Assembly (NCBI RefSeq): GCF_004345665.1
Contig: NZ_SLWR01000005.1
Span: 429,288 to 493,287, forward strand
Reading direction: 5' to 3'
Origin: Kribbella antiqua
GTDB lineage: Bacteria; Actinomycetota; Actinomycetes; Propionibacteriales; Kribbellaceae
Length of the DNA stretch: 64,000 bases
Positions 6,056 to 14,373 of this stretch are shown piece after piece. The number at the start of each line of letters is the position of its first letter. Within the stretch, counting starts at the first letter, position 1. The notes beneath the pieces are model-generated. The model saw only the letters and a program-made list of their open reading frames with translations. It ran no database searches and was not told the origin of the DNA. A program made the position numbers and the translations under genes.

Positions 6056-7612
6056 ATGGCGAAGATCAAGGGCAAGGAGGTCGGGACGGGTCCGGTGAAC
6101 TTCCGGGCTCCCTCGGTCGCTATTCGGCTCAAGTGGGTCGTGATCTGGTACTGCCTGCGGGCGCTGATCCGGGCGACGCGGTGGCTGGTCCGGCACCCAC
6201 TGTTCGTCGTCGTGCCGCTGCTCGGGCTCAAGGCATACCAGCTCTGGACCGGCGGCGACGCCTGGTTGGTCATTGCAACTGCGGCTGTACCGGCGACCGG
6301 CCTAGCAGGTTGGCGCTGGCAGTGGCCCGACTCGTTCGCGCAGCGGATCGTGTGGCGACTGCGTGGCTCACGACGACTCTTCATGGAGTACCGGACCCGC
6401 TGGGACACGACGATGCGGGCGCTCAACCTCACGGTGCGCCTGGACGATCGGACCTACGTTCCCCGGATCGTCAAGGTTCGGTCGTCCGGCACGGTCGATC
6501 AGGTGACGGTTCGGCTGCTGCCGGGTCAGATCCTGACCGACTACGCCGAGCACTCCGAGCGGTTGGCACGTACCTTCGGCGCTGAGGACTGCCGCGTCCG
6601 GTCGGCGGCCTCGATGATCCCGGCGTGGTGGCCGGGTGGCGCTGATGGCTGGATGGCGCGTCTCTTCGCCTGGGCGCTGCCACGGCGGTCCGATCGCCTG
6701 GTGCTGTGGTTCCTGACCAACGACCCGCTGCGGGAGATTGTCGCCCCGATCCCCGCGACTGATCTGCCGAACCTCCAGGCGCTCGACGTGGCGCGCCGCG
6801 AAGACGGCCTGATGTTCCGGCTCCGGCTGCTCTACACGCATCTTCTGGTAGCTGGCGCGACCGGTGCCGGTAAGGGCTCGGTGCTGTGGTCGATCATCGC
6901 GGCACTCGCTCCGGGCATCCGGTCGGGTCTCGTCCAACTGTGGGTCCTCGACCCCAAGGGCGGCATGGAGCTCGCACTTGGCCGGCGGTTGTTCCACCGG
7001 TTCTGCTACGGCTCCGACCCGGCGATGGACGGCGCGAGCGATGCCGAGTACGAAGCGGCATTCGCAACCCTGCTTGAAGATCTGGTGGCAATCATGCGCC
7101 GGCGGCAGGGCAAGCTGCGTGGCCTGTCCCGTCTCCTCAAGCCGAGTCGCGATGAGCCGTTCATCGTCCTGATCGCGGACGAGCTGGCGTCGCTGACCGC
7201 GTACGTCACCGACCCGGCGATGAAGAAGCGGATTGCCAAGGCGTTCTCGCTCCTGCTCTCACAAGGCCGAGCCGTTGGCATCACCGTGGTTGGCGCGTTG
7301 CAAGACCCGCGCAAGGAGGTGCTTCCGTTCCGGGATCTCTTCCCGACTCGGCTTGCACTGCGGATGGCCGAGGCCGAGCAGGTTCGGTTGGTCCTCGCTG
7401 ATGGTGCCCGCGAGCGGGGCGCGCGCTGCGACAAGATCCCCGAGACCCTGCCCGGCGTCGGGTACGTCGCCGTCGACGGGGAGACCGAACCCGTTCGAGT
7501 CAGGTTCTCCCACATCACCGACGAGGACATTGCCGACCTCGTGGACACCTACGCGCCGGATCTGATCGGCGCTAACGAACGCATCTCAACGCCGGAAGGA
7601 GTAGCAGCATGA
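6056..7612 (+). CDS. FtsK/SpoIIIE-type DNA translocase TraSA/TraB-like
   Basis: The protein has 518 residues. Two hydrophobic segments lie at about 45-62 and 70-86, placing the N-terminus in the membrane. The motor domain follows, with Walker A GATGAGKGS at 267-275, DPKGG at 299-303 and Walker B FIVLIADEL at 369-377. Established knowledge: AICE Tra proteins form hexameric pumps that move double-stranded DNA between mycelia, and they need no relaxase. The length and layout are usual for this family. Its stop overlaps the start of the WhiB-like gene (ATGA). Confidence 0.92.
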   Translation: MAKIKGKEVGTGPVNFRAPSVAIRLKWVVIWYCLRALIRATRWLVRHPLFVVVPLLGLKAYQLWTGGDAWLVIATAAVPATGLAGWRWQWPDSFAQRIVWRLRGSRRLFMEYRTRWDTTMRALNLTVRLDDRTYVPRIVKVRSSGTVDQVTVRLLPGQILTDYAEHSERLARTFGAEDCRVRSAASMIPAWWPGGADGWMARLFAWALPRRSDRLVLWFLTNDPLREIVAPIPATDLPNLQALDVARREDGLMFRLRLLYTHLLVAGATGAGKGSVLWSIIAALAPGIRSGLVQLWVLDPKGGMELALGRRLFHRFCYGSDPAMDGASDAEYEAAFATLLEDLVAIMRRRQGKLRGLSRLLKPSRDEPFIVLIADELASLTAYVTDPAMKKRIAKAFSLLLSQGRAVGITVVGALQDPRKEVLPFRDLFPTRLALRMAEAEQVRLVLADGARERGARCDKIPETLPGVGYVAVDGETEPVRVRFSHITDEDIADLVDTYAPDLIGANERISTPEGVAA

Positions 7613-8007
7613 CCACGCGGCGGCAGGTACCTGGTCAACTGGTTCTCCCCTTGGTGCCGGGGCTCTCGAAGAAGTCTCGGGCATCGCTTGTGCAGCGGAT
7701 CGACGTTCGCTGGCAAGACAAGGCCTACTGCGCCGGCTACCTCGACACCGACGACTTCTACCCCGATGACGAGACCAGGCGCGGCGTTCGTCGTACGACA
7801 GACCCCAAGGAACTCTGTGCCTTCTGCCCAGTCGTCCGGTCCTGCCTCGCTGTAGCCATCGTCACCGACGAACACGGCGTGTGGGGTCGCACAACCGAGG
7901 CCGAACGCGACGCCATCCGCGAAGAACTTGCCTTCGGCACCGATGTTGACCGCGCGCTGAGCGTCGTCCTCGACGGCCCGGCCGCCCTTTGGAGGACCGC
8001 GGCATGA
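7609..8007 (+). CDS. WhiB-like [4Fe-4S] protein on the AICE
   Basis: This 132-residue protein has four cysteines (C41, C70, C73, C79) in the WhiB arrangement with CxxC in the middle, followed by GVWGRT at 90-95, the family's glycine/tryptophan turn. WhiB proteins hold an oxygen- or NO-sensitive iron-sulfur cluster and bind sigma-A region 4. The start ATG 7609 overlaps the tra stop codon, and its own stop overlaps the rep start. Plasmid- and phage-borne WhiB proteins can act on host transcription, so this one may connect the replication gene to the cell's state. That role is inferred. Confidence 0.85.
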   Translation: MTTRRQVPGQLVLPLVPGLSKKSRASLVQRIDVRWQDKAYCAGYLDTDDFYPDDETRRGVRRTTDPKELCAFCPVVRSCLAVAIVTDEHGVWGRTTEAERDAIREELAFGTDVDRALSVVLDGPAALWRTAA

Positions 8008-9650
8008 ACCTCACCGCACAGACCACCCTCGACCGGTTCCCGCTGGACGTTGTCCGGGACCTGGCCGTGACCAACGGCGTCTGCGTACGCCCGGTACTCA
8101 ACAGGGTGTTCGACACACAGACCGGCACCGACCGAGTGGTCGGGGTGTCGTGCGGTTCCACGCTGGTCAGCAAGTGTCCTCCCTGCGCCGAGGCAAACCG
8201 TCGCCTCCGCATGCAGCAGTGCCGCGAGGGCTGGCACCGCGACACCGAACCCGAACCGCCGGCGGAATCGGACGACGTACCCGACGACGAACCGACCGCG
8301 GACGACGACCCGGAATCCACCCGCCGTGTCCGGTCAACTCGCCGACGCCAGGACGCCGCCGAGCTGCCCAAAGTCGAGATGGACAAGCGCACGGTTGGCG
8401 CGACGTTCACCGCTCCGAACGGCAGGACCTACCGCCCGTCGATGTTCATCACGCTCACGCTCGGCTCGTACGGCGCGACTCACCGGCTACCGCATCTCGT
8501 GGCGGGCAAGGGCTTGGTGCCGTGCGACTGCGGTGTGATCCACGGCCGGAACTCGCCTCTGCTATCCACGCCGGTTGACCCCGACTCTTACAACTACCGG
8601 CGAGCGGCCCTGGACGCGTTGCACTTCCCGAAGCTGGTCGACCGGTTCATGCAGAACCTTCGCCGATGCGCGGGCTACAAGGCCCAGTACTTCGCAGTGG
8701 TCGAGCCGCAGAAGCGGCTAGCACCGCATCTACACGCCGCCGTCCGAGGCACCATCGCCCGTGACACGGTGCGTCAGGTCGCCAAGGCGACGTACCACCA
8801 AGTGTGGTGGCCGAGCCATCAACGGCCCGTCTACGGCTGCGCCTCGAACCCGGACCTGCCCGTCTGGGACGAGATGGCCGGCGCTTTTGTGGACCCGTCG
8901 ACTGGCGCTCTGCTCCCGACCTGGGATCAGGCTCTGGACGACCTCGGCGCGGACCCGGCTGCCCAACCTGCTCACGTCGTTCGCCTCGGCTCGCAGATCG
9001 ACTACCAAGGCATCATCGCCGACTCCGACGCCAAGGTCGGCAAGGCAGTCGGCTACCTGACCAAGTACCTCGGCAAGGCGATCGGCGAGACCTACGGCGA
9101 CGACCGGGACGGACTCCACCCGGCCCAGCTCGCCCACATGAACAAGCTGCACGCCCACGCCCGAGTCCTGCCCTGCTCACCGGAGTGCGCCAACTGGCTC
9201 CGGTACGGCGTGACCCCGAAGGACGCCACCGGCAACGTCGTACCCGGCGAGTGTCCTTCCAAGGCCCACGACCGCGAACACCTCGGCCTTGGCGGTCGAC
9301 GCGTCCTCGTCTCGCGCCAGTGGACCGGCAAGACCCTAACCGAACACCGCGTCGACCGAGCCGAGGTCATCCGCCAGACCCTGGCCGCCGCCGGCGTCGA
9401 GATGGACGACCAAAACGCATTGGCCACGCACACCGACGACACCGAAGCACCGCGCTTTATCTGGAAGCCGATCCGCCCGGGCGAGGAACGCAGCCTGCGC
9501 CGCATCCCAACACACAAGGAAGTCCTCGCGGAAGCAATCGCCACCCGCATCCGGTGGCGAACGCAGTACGAGCAAGCCAAGCAACGCGCCAAGCCGCCTG
9601 ACGACAGCAATTCGGCAACTGACAACTCATCCGCCGCGACCGCGGCCTAG
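8004..9650 (+). CDS. RepSA-like rolling-circle replication initiator
   Basis: ATG 8004, overlapping the WhiB-like stop, has GGAGG at 7991-7995 and is preferred over an earlier in-frame start at 7989. The 548-residue product has an HUH-type metal site, PHLHAA with H242 and H244, and downstream YLTKY at 351-355, which could supply the nicking tyrosine. Cysteine pairs (CPPC near residue 58, CDCG near 174) suggest a zinc module. Established knowledge: RepSA initiates rolling-circle replication of pSAM2. An acidic linker at about 75-105 (many Asp and Glu) looks disordered. It is followed by xis and int as in pSAM2. Confidence 0.88.
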   Translation: MNLTAQTTLDRFPLDVVRDLAVTNGVCVRPVLNRVFDTQTGTDRVVGVSCGSTLVSKCPPCAEANRRLRMQQCREGWHRDTEPEPPAESDDVPDDEPTADDDPESTRRVRSTRRRQDAAELPKVEMDKRTVGATFTAPNGRTYRPSMFITLTLGSYGATHRLPHLVAGKGLVPCDCGVIHGRNSPLLSTPVDPDSYNYRRAALDALHFPKLVDRFMQNLRRCAGYKAQYFAVVEPQKRLAPHLHAAVRGTIARDTVRQVAKATYHQVWWPSHQRPVYGCASNPDLPVWDEMAGAFVDPSTGALLPTWDQALDDLGADPAAQPAHVVRLGSQIDYQGIIADSDAKVGKAVGYLTKYLGKAIGETYGDDRDGLHPAQLAHMNKLHAHARVLPCSPECANWLRYGVTPKDATGNVVPGECPSKAHDREHLGLGGRRVLVSRQWTGKTLTEHRVDRAEVIRQTLAAAGVEMDDQNALATHTDDTEAPRFIWKPIRPGEERSLRRIPTHKEVLAEAIATRIRWRTQYEQAKQRAKPPDDSNSATDNSSAATAA

Positions 9651-9668
9651 CAATCTGGGGAGCAAGCC

Positions 9669-9854
9669 ATGCAAGACGATTCGCGACTGCTCAAGGTCGA
9701 GGAAGCGGCCGAGCACCTGAACGTTTCCCGGTGGACCGTCTACCGCCTGATCAAGGAGCGTGAGCTGACGAGCGTCAAGGTTCGCAATGGCCGACGGGTG
9801 CCGATGGAGTCCATCCGCGCGTACGTCGCCGGTCTGATCGAGGACGCCGCCTGA
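9669..9854 (+). CDS. xis: Excisionase (Xis), MerR/AlpA-like helix-turn-helix
   Basis: This 61-residue protein is almost entirely one winged-helix module. LLKVEEAAEHLNVSRWTVYR is the helix-turn-helix, and NGRRVPMESIRAYV is the typical wing and last helix of the excisionase family. Xis bends DNA at the attachment sites and directs the integrase to excise the element. GGGGAG lies upstream at about 9657-9662. Its last base is the first base of the integrase start codon, so xis and int are co-translated. Confidence 0.92.
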   Translation: MQDDSRLLKVEEAAEHLNVSRWTVYRLIKERELTSVKVRNGRRVPMESIRAYVAGLIEDAA

Positions 9855-11233
9855 TGACCACTCTCGCCTTCATGGAGCCCGAGGAACCGAAGAAGCCGCG
9901 GAAGGCTCAACCGAAGACCGCCAAGGCGTCGGCGGGCAAGCGGAACGTCAACGGCGAGGGCAACATCCGCCAGCGTTCCAACGGTCTGTACGAAGGTCGC
10001 GCCTATGTCATCACGACGGACGGTCGCGAGGTTCGTAAGAGCGTCTACGGCAAGACATGGGAGGAGGTCCACCAGAAGCTGACGAAGATGCAGGCCGACA
10101 CCATGTCGGGGAAGCGCGTGGCCTCCAGCACGCAGACCGTGGCCGAGTACCTGGGCTACTGGTTGGAGGAGCACGCTCGGCACCGGGTGCGCGACACGAC
10201 CTTTGCTAGCTACAACTGGCTCATTACCAAGTACCTCATCCCGCTGTTCGGCAAAAAGAAGCTCACCACGCTTCGGCCGAACGACGTACGGCGCGGCCTG
10301 TTCCAGCTCCAACAGGTCTGTCAGTGCTGCGCCCAGGGCAAGGACAAGGCTCGGGAGGAGCGGGCAGCAGTCGAGCGGAAGAAGCGAGAAGGCCGGCCAC
10401 CTCGGAAGAACGCCAAGGCCATCGTGGGTGCTCGGTGCTGCGCTCTGGTCCCGCAGGCTTGTTGTCGGTCGACCGTCTCAGATGGCACCGTTCGATACCT
10501 CCACCGGCTGTTGCGGGCGGTCCTTCAAGACGCTGTGTCCGAGGACGAGATCCTGACGGAGAACATCGCCAAGAAGCTCCGGCTCAACCACAAGTACCGG
10601 CCGAAGTTCAAGGCATGGAGTCGCGCCGAGGCAACCAAGTTCCTGGAGTCCATCCGTGAGGACCGGCTCTACGCGCTGTACGCCGTAGCTCTTTCGCTCG
10701 GTCTTCGTCGTGGTGAGGCGCTTGGCCTCCGCTGGTCAGACGTGGACTTGGACGACGGTCTGATCCGGGTCAACCAGGCGCTCCACCGGGTCGACGGCGC
10801 GCTCAAGCTCGGGGACGTCAAGACGGACGGGAGTACCCGACTGATCGCCGTGCCGAAGCCGCTCGTGTCGGCTCTGCGAGTTCACCGAGCTGCACAAGCA
10901 CAGGAGAAGAAGAACGCGGGCAAGTCGTGGCAGGACGGCGGCTACGTGTTCTCGACCATGATCGGAACACCGATCGAGCCGCGGAACATGAACCGGCACT
11001 TTGACCGGCTGTGCGAGAAGGCCGGCGTACGGCGTATCCGGTTCCACGACCTGCGGCACTCGTGTGCGTCGCTGCTCTACAGCCAGGGGGTTCCGCTTGA
11101 GAACATCCAAGACGTGCTCGGGCACAGCTCGCCGACCGTCACGAAGGTCATCTACGTCGACGTGGCCGAGGACGTGACCCGGGATGCCGTCGACAGACTC
11201 GGCTTCCTGTTCGGGGAGCACGACGAAGAGTGA
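9854..11233 (+). CDS. int: Tyrosine site-specific integrase
   Basis: The protein has 459 residues. The arm-binding N-terminus (GEGNIRQRSNGLYEGRAYV) and a SAM-like core-binding domain precede the catalytic domain. The catalytic residues are visible: R285 in GLRRGE, H398 and R401 in HDLRH, H424 in LGHSS and the nucleophile Y434. A cysteine-rich insertion at about residues 155-207 (CQCC, CC, CC separated by a long basic stretch) sits between the core-binding and catalytic parts; it may bind zinc. The gene ends about 120 bp from tRNA-Arg(ACG), the presumed integration target. Confidence 0.95.
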   Translation: MTTLAFMEPEEPKKPRKAQPKTAKASAGKRNVNGEGNIRQRSNGLYEGRAYVITTDGREVRKSVYGKTWEEVHQKLTKMQADTMSGKRVASSTQTVAEYLGYWLEEHARHRVRDTTFASYNWLITKYLIPLFGKKKLTTLRPNDVRRGLFQLQQVCQCCAQGKDKAREERAAVERKKREGRPPRKNAKAIVGARCCALVPQACCRSTVSDGTVRYLHRLLRAVLQDAVSEDEILTENIAKKLRLNHKYRPKFKAWSRAEATKFLESIREDRLYALYAVALSLGLRRGEALGLRWSDVDLDDGLIRVNQALHRVDGALKLGDVKTDGSTRLIAVPKPLVSALRVHRAAQAQEKKNAGKSWQDGGYVFSTMIGTPIEPRNMNRHFDRLCEKAGVRRIRFHDLRHSCASLLYSQGVPLENIQDVLGHSSPTVTKVIYVDVAEDVTRDAVDRLGFLFGEHDEE

Positions 11234-11308
11234 CGTTGGGGTACGCGTGGGGGTACGGAAGGGTGGCCGAGCGGTTGGGCTGCCCTTCTGGCATGTCCCC
11301 GGAAACAC

Positions 11309-11340
11309 AAAAGCCCAGGTCAGCGGGCTGATCCTGGGCC
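11309..11340 (-). terminator. Intrinsic terminator of tRNA-Arg
   Basis: Read leftward, a GCCCAGG/CCTGGGC stem with an inner TCAGC/GCTGA pairing is followed by TTTT at 11312-11309. It lies ten bases beyond the tRNA 3' end. If the attachment core is inside the tRNA, this terminator was brought by the element. Confidence 0.75.
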
Positions 11341-11350
11341 TTCAAGATTG

Positions 11351-11423
11351 CGCGCTCGGAGGGATTCGAACCCCCAACCTTCTGATCCGTAGTCAGATGC
11401 TCTATCCGTTGAGCTACGAGCGC
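11351..11423 (-). tRNA. tRNA-Arg(ACG)
   Basis: A 73-nt cloverleaf is complete: acceptor stem GCGCTCG/CGAGCGC, D-arm GCTC/GAGC, anticodon stem TCTGA/TCAGA around CTACGGA (anticodon ACG), and T-arm GGGGG-TTCGAAT-CCCTC (a G-T pair included). No CCA is encoded. Its 3' end faces the integrase, the usual arrangement for an AICE integrated in a tRNA gene, so it is probably both the functional tRNA and one attachment site. Confidence 0.95.
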
Positions 11424-11497
11424 TGGACAACGTCGAGTAACGATACATGGGGGAGGTGGGTGTAGGCCAATCGGCTCCTGGGTCGGGGATTCATGGC

Positions 11498-11626
11498 GTA
11501 CGGCGGGGTGCGATGCAGCCGGGGATCAAGCCGTACGGCGAGGTGAGCGCAGGCCCGGATCACGTCGTACGGCGAGCTGGGTCTGGGCGGATCCGGGGTA
11601 CGGCGAGGTGGGTTGGGGTGGGCGGG
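11498..11626. repeat. Four degenerate tandem repeats of about 31-35 bp
   Basis: GTACGGCGRGSTG recurs at 11498, 11533, 11567 and 11598. The first three copies are followed by a GGATC-containing segment. The period shortens from 35 to 31 bp. The repeats lie between the tRNA-Arg 5' side and the gene at 11685, outside recognisable coding sequence. Confidence 0.6.
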
Positions 11627-11684
11627 GATGGGGGTTCGGTGCGGCGGCGGGTGGGTGGGGTGGTGGGGTCCTACGATCCGGGGC

Positions 11685-12239
11685 ATGGGTATTGAGGAGT
11701 TGCTGGGTGGGCGGGATTTGGGGGATGTGAAGAAGGCGGTCGGGTTCGTGATGGAGAACTCGGACGACTTCGAGAAGGTGCTGAATCTGGTGCGGGGGTT
11801 GCCTGATGACGCGGTCGGGTTCATCGGGAAGTTGCCGGAGTTGCTGAAGACGATCGGGTCTGGGCTGGCGGAGGCTGGTGAGCAGGCGGCGAAGGCGGCT
11901 GGGGCGCTGGTCGGGGACGACGGCGAGGGTGGGGCGCGAATGGCGCTCACCGGGAGCGCGAACACGATGAACTCCGCCAAGGACAAGCTGAACGGCGCGG
12001 CCGGGATGCTGGCCGGGCTGGCCGGTGAGCTGGACAAGATCCCGGGCGTCGGGGACGCGGCGGCGAAGAAGCTGAACGACGGGAGCGGGCAGATCGGCGG
12101 CGTCGCCACCGAGATCGAGAGCCTGGCCGGGAATCTGCAGGACCTGTCCGGGATCCTCGCCACGGTCGGGGACGCGCTCAAGGGCCTCGGCACCAAGCTG
12201 ACCGAGTCCGGCGGCTCGGTCAAAACCCTCCTCGGCTGA
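11685..12239 (+). CDS. Unrecognised alanine/glycine-rich helical protein, 184 residues
   Basis: ATG 11685 follows TACGAT (11672-11677) by only seven bases, so the mRNA may be leaderless. The product begins with MGIEELLGGRDLGDVKKAV and consists of amphipathic helices: LPELLKTIGSGLAEAGEQAA, a glycine-rich break, then SAKDKLNGAAGMLAGLAGEL and repeats of the type GDALKGLGTKL. No signal peptide is seen. The composition recalls WXG-like or apolipoprotein-like coiled proteins, but no family is claimed. It is the first chromosomal gene right of the AICE. Confidence 0.75.
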   Translation: MGIEELLGGRDLGDVKKAVGFVMENSDDFEKVLNLVRGLPDDAVGFIGKLPELLKTIGSGLAEAGEQAAKAAGALVGDDGEGGARMALTGSANTMNSAKDKLNGAAGMLAGLAGELDKIPGVGDAAAKKLNDGSGQIGGVATEIESLAGNLQDLSGILATVGDALKGLGTKLTESGGSVKTLLG

Positions 12240-12330
12240 CCAGTTGCACCACTGGCCCGCTGCAACCGGCTAGCGGCCAGCCAGCTCAAAGGCCGACATC
12301 ACAGCCTGTCGCGAATCACGCACAAAGGGT

Positions 12331-12356
12331 GGAACCGGGTGGGGGTGCGTGACGTC
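12331..12356 (+). promoter_or_regulatory. Candidate ECF-sigma promoter (GGAACC-N16-CGTC)
   Basis: GGAACC at 12331-12336 and CGTC at 12353-12356 are spaced by 16 bp, the classic layout of envelope-stress ECF promoters in actinobacteria. It lies 36 bp upstream of the start of the exported protein gene at 12392. Confidence 0.55.
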
Positions 12357-12391
12357 TAAGGGGTCGTTGAGCGGTAAGGGAGGACCTCTGC

Positions 12392-13003
12392 GTGGCTAAG
12401 GTCGCGGGCATGGCGAGTCGGTTGGTGCGACGTACGGCGATCGCGTGTGCGGTGGCTACGGTCGCCGGCACAGGGCTGGGGTACGCGCTCGGGGATCCGG
12501 TGCAGCCGGAGGACATCCTGCCGGCCCGGACCCTGCCGGGCGACGTCTGCAGCCGGATCGGTGACGTGTCCAGTCTGTTGCCCAAGGCACCCAATGGCAC
12601 GGACGTCAAGCTGATCCAGGGCGGGACGACCACGGTGACCTGCGAGGTTGGTGTCGGCGCCGCACAGAAGGTCAGGACGTACTCGGCCGCCACGCTGCGG
12701 GTGACGATCACGCCGTACGGCGGTAAGGACGCCGGCGCGGGACAGGTGCCGTACACGCCGGCGGTGATGGCGAAGCGGACGTTCGAGCGCTCCTCGCTGG
12801 AGGATCTGGACGGTCGCCCGTACCCGACGAAGCTGAGTCAGACCGCGAACGGTGTCGCCCCCGAGTCTTGGACGGTACGGGCGCTGGTGCAGCGCGCGGA
12901 CATCGTCGTACAGGTCGAGTACACGGCCAATCCGATCACGCAGAAGAAGGCCGAGCAGGCAGCGCTGACGATCGCCGACCGGGCCATCTGGGAGACGAAG
13001 TGA
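12392..13003 (+). CDS. Exported protein of unknown function
   Basis: GTG 12392 has GGGAGG eight bases upstream. The 203-residue product has a signal-like N-terminus: arginines, then IACAVATVAGTGLGYALG with no lipobox cysteine. The mature part is a soluble domain with two cysteines (in GDVCSRIG and VTCEVGV) that could form a disulfide, similar in layout to DUF3558-like actinobacterial exported proteins, though I cannot confirm that family. It overlaps the next gene by GTGA, and a candidate ECF promoter precedes it. An envelope role is likely but unspecified. Confidence 0.8.
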   Translation: MAKVAGMASRLVRRTAIACAVATVAGTGLGYALGDPVQPEDILPARTLPGDVCSRIGDVSSLLPKAPNGTDVKLIQGGTTTVTCEVGVGAAQKVRTYSAATLRVTITPYGGKDAGAGQVPYTPAVMAKRTFERSSLEDLDGRPYPTKLSQTANGVAPESWTVRALVQRADIVVQVEYTANPITQKKAEQAALTIADRAIWETK

Positions 13004-14259
13004 ACAGCACACCGCAGATCGCCGGCTACCAGCTGGACCAGCAGCTGCTGAAGCACCCGCTCGCGGAGCTCTGGCACGGCCGGAACTTCACCGGCATGGA
13101 GGTCGTCGCGCTCGTGCTCAGCGAGGCGGGCTCGCGCGACGCGGTGGTGCGCGACCGCCTCGTCCAAGCCGGCCGCGGCGCCGCACTCGAGCCCGGGCAG
13201 CAGGAGACCCCACTCTGGGCGGCGAACTTCAGCGCCGACCGCCCGTACGCGATCACGCAACTCATCCCCGGCCAGTCCGGCGCCGAGCGGCTGCTCGACC
13301 CACTCGACGGCATCATCGGCAACGACGACCACGCCCTGCAGACGATCCGGGCCCGGCTCAGCCAGTACGGCGCCGTGCCGCCGAGCATGCCGTCGTACGT
13401 CGATGAGAACGGAGCGCCGATCGTCCCGGCGGAGGACGAGACCGGGGCGCCGGCCGATCCGTCGAACGACGATCAACGGGACTTCCCGTCCTACACGGGC
13501 GACGCACCGACAGCACAGCCTGAGCAGAAGCCGTCGAAGCTCGCCGTGGCGCGGGAGTACCGGCAGAAGATCGGCGCCTGGGCCTACCTGGTCGTCGCGC
13601 TGATCGTGCTGTTCACCTTCAGCGTCACCTACTCCATCGGCTCCGGCATCGCGAGCGCGGTCAAGGACGAGCCGGCCGAGGCGGCGCCACCCGCCGCGGT
13701 GAGCCCGAGCCCGCTGCCGTCGCCGGTGCTGTTGCCCGGCATCGAGAGAATCACCACCGCGCCGTACAAGGAACCCACCGGTGGCCCGGGCCTGATCGGC
13801 GCCACGTACAAACCCGGCGGCGATTTTCAGGTGGTCGAGGGCGCCGGGCTGCCGTTCGCGTTCGGCTGGCCGCGCCCGCCGGCCCCGTCGTCGCTCGGCG
13901 AGTCGTCCACCGCGGTCTACCGCCGGGTGCAGACGGACGTGGAGCCCGGCCTGTCGCACGGCACCTTGGAAGCCAGGATCGCGCTGCACCCGTGCAAGAG
14001 CTTGGCCGCCTGCCTGGCGGATCGAACCGCCTTCGACGCGGAGTGGACGAAGGTGCTCAAGGCGCCGGCGCCGAAGACCGCCAAGGGCGACCGGACCTGG
14101 CTGACCGCGCGGACGACCAAGCCTTACACGCTATCGATGACCCGTGCGTACCAGAGCGCTGGGCAGTGGTGGCTCGTCGGCGTCGCTGTCATCGCCGGCG
14201 ACGGCGAGCAGCCGGAAGCCCAGCGCATCCTCAACGACATCTGGCACCAGACGAGCTGA
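13000..14259 (+). CDS. Membrane protein with degenerate protein-kinase-like N-terminus
   Basis: GTG 13000 overlaps the stop of the upstream gene. The 419-residue product starts IAGYQLDQQLLKHPLAELWH, which follows the pattern of the first strands of a Ser/Thr kinase N-lobe (glycine-loop region), followed by VVALVL where the kinase lysine would be. No catalytic HRD or DFG motif is seen, so this would be at most a truncated pseudokinase module. A single transmembrane helix lies at about 190-212 (YLVVALIVLFTFSV). An extracytoplasmic domain with one likely disulfide (two cysteines near 332 and 338) follows. It probably works with the exported protein encoded just upstream. Confidence 0.78.
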   Translation: MNSTPQIAGYQLDQQLLKHPLAELWHGRNFTGMEVVALVLSEAGSRDAVVRDRLVQAGRGAALEPGQQETPLWAANFSADRPYAITQLIPGQSGAERLLDPLDGIIGNDDHALQTIRARLSQYGAVPPSMPSYVDENGAPIVPAEDETGAPADPSNDDQRDFPSYTGDAPTAQPEQKPSKLAVAREYRQKIGAWAYLVVALIVLFTFSVTYSIGSGIASAVKDEPAEAAPPAAVSPSPLPSPVLLPGIERITTAPYKEPTGGPGLIGATYKPGGDFQVVEGAGLPFAFGWPRPPAPSSLGESSTAVYRRVQTDVEPGLSHGTLEARIALHPCKSLAACLADRTAFDAEWTKVLKAPAPKTAKGDRTWLTARTTKPYTLSMTRAYQSAGQWWLVGVAVIAGDGEQPEAQRILNDIWHQTS

Positions 14260-14344
14260 CGGCACCAACCGAACTGACGGCGCCAGACCAGCCGTCCCGC
14301 GACATCTCGCGGTAGACCACCTGATCCACCGAAAAATCTTCACG

Positions 14345-14373
14345 AACGGCCCGCGCAACGAGCGCGGGCCGTT
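14345..14373 (+). terminator. Intrinsic terminator
   Basis: AACGGCCCGCGC (14345-14356) pairs perfectly with GCGCGGGCCGTT (14362-14373) around a 5-nt loop, followed by CTCATTTT. It closes the two-gene envelope unit ending at 14259. Confidence 0.85.

Larger units (their letters stand above)
1..11423. mobile_element. Partial actinomycete integrative and conjugative element (AICE) at tRNA-Arg(ACG)
   Basis: The pSAM2/SLP1-type gene set is present in the expected order: KorSA-like repressor, pra-like activator, FtsK-type Tra, RepSA-like initiator, Xis and tyrosine integrase, with the integrase gene ending about 120 bp from the 3' end of a tRNA-Arg gene. Established knowledge: AICEs integrate into tRNA 3' ends, replicate by rolling circle and transfer double-stranded DNA with a single FtsK-like protein. 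I saw no second copy of the tRNA-Arg 3' end between 1 and 11350, so the far attachment site lies left of the window and the element is incomplete here. The right boundary is taken as the tRNA. Confidence 0.88.
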
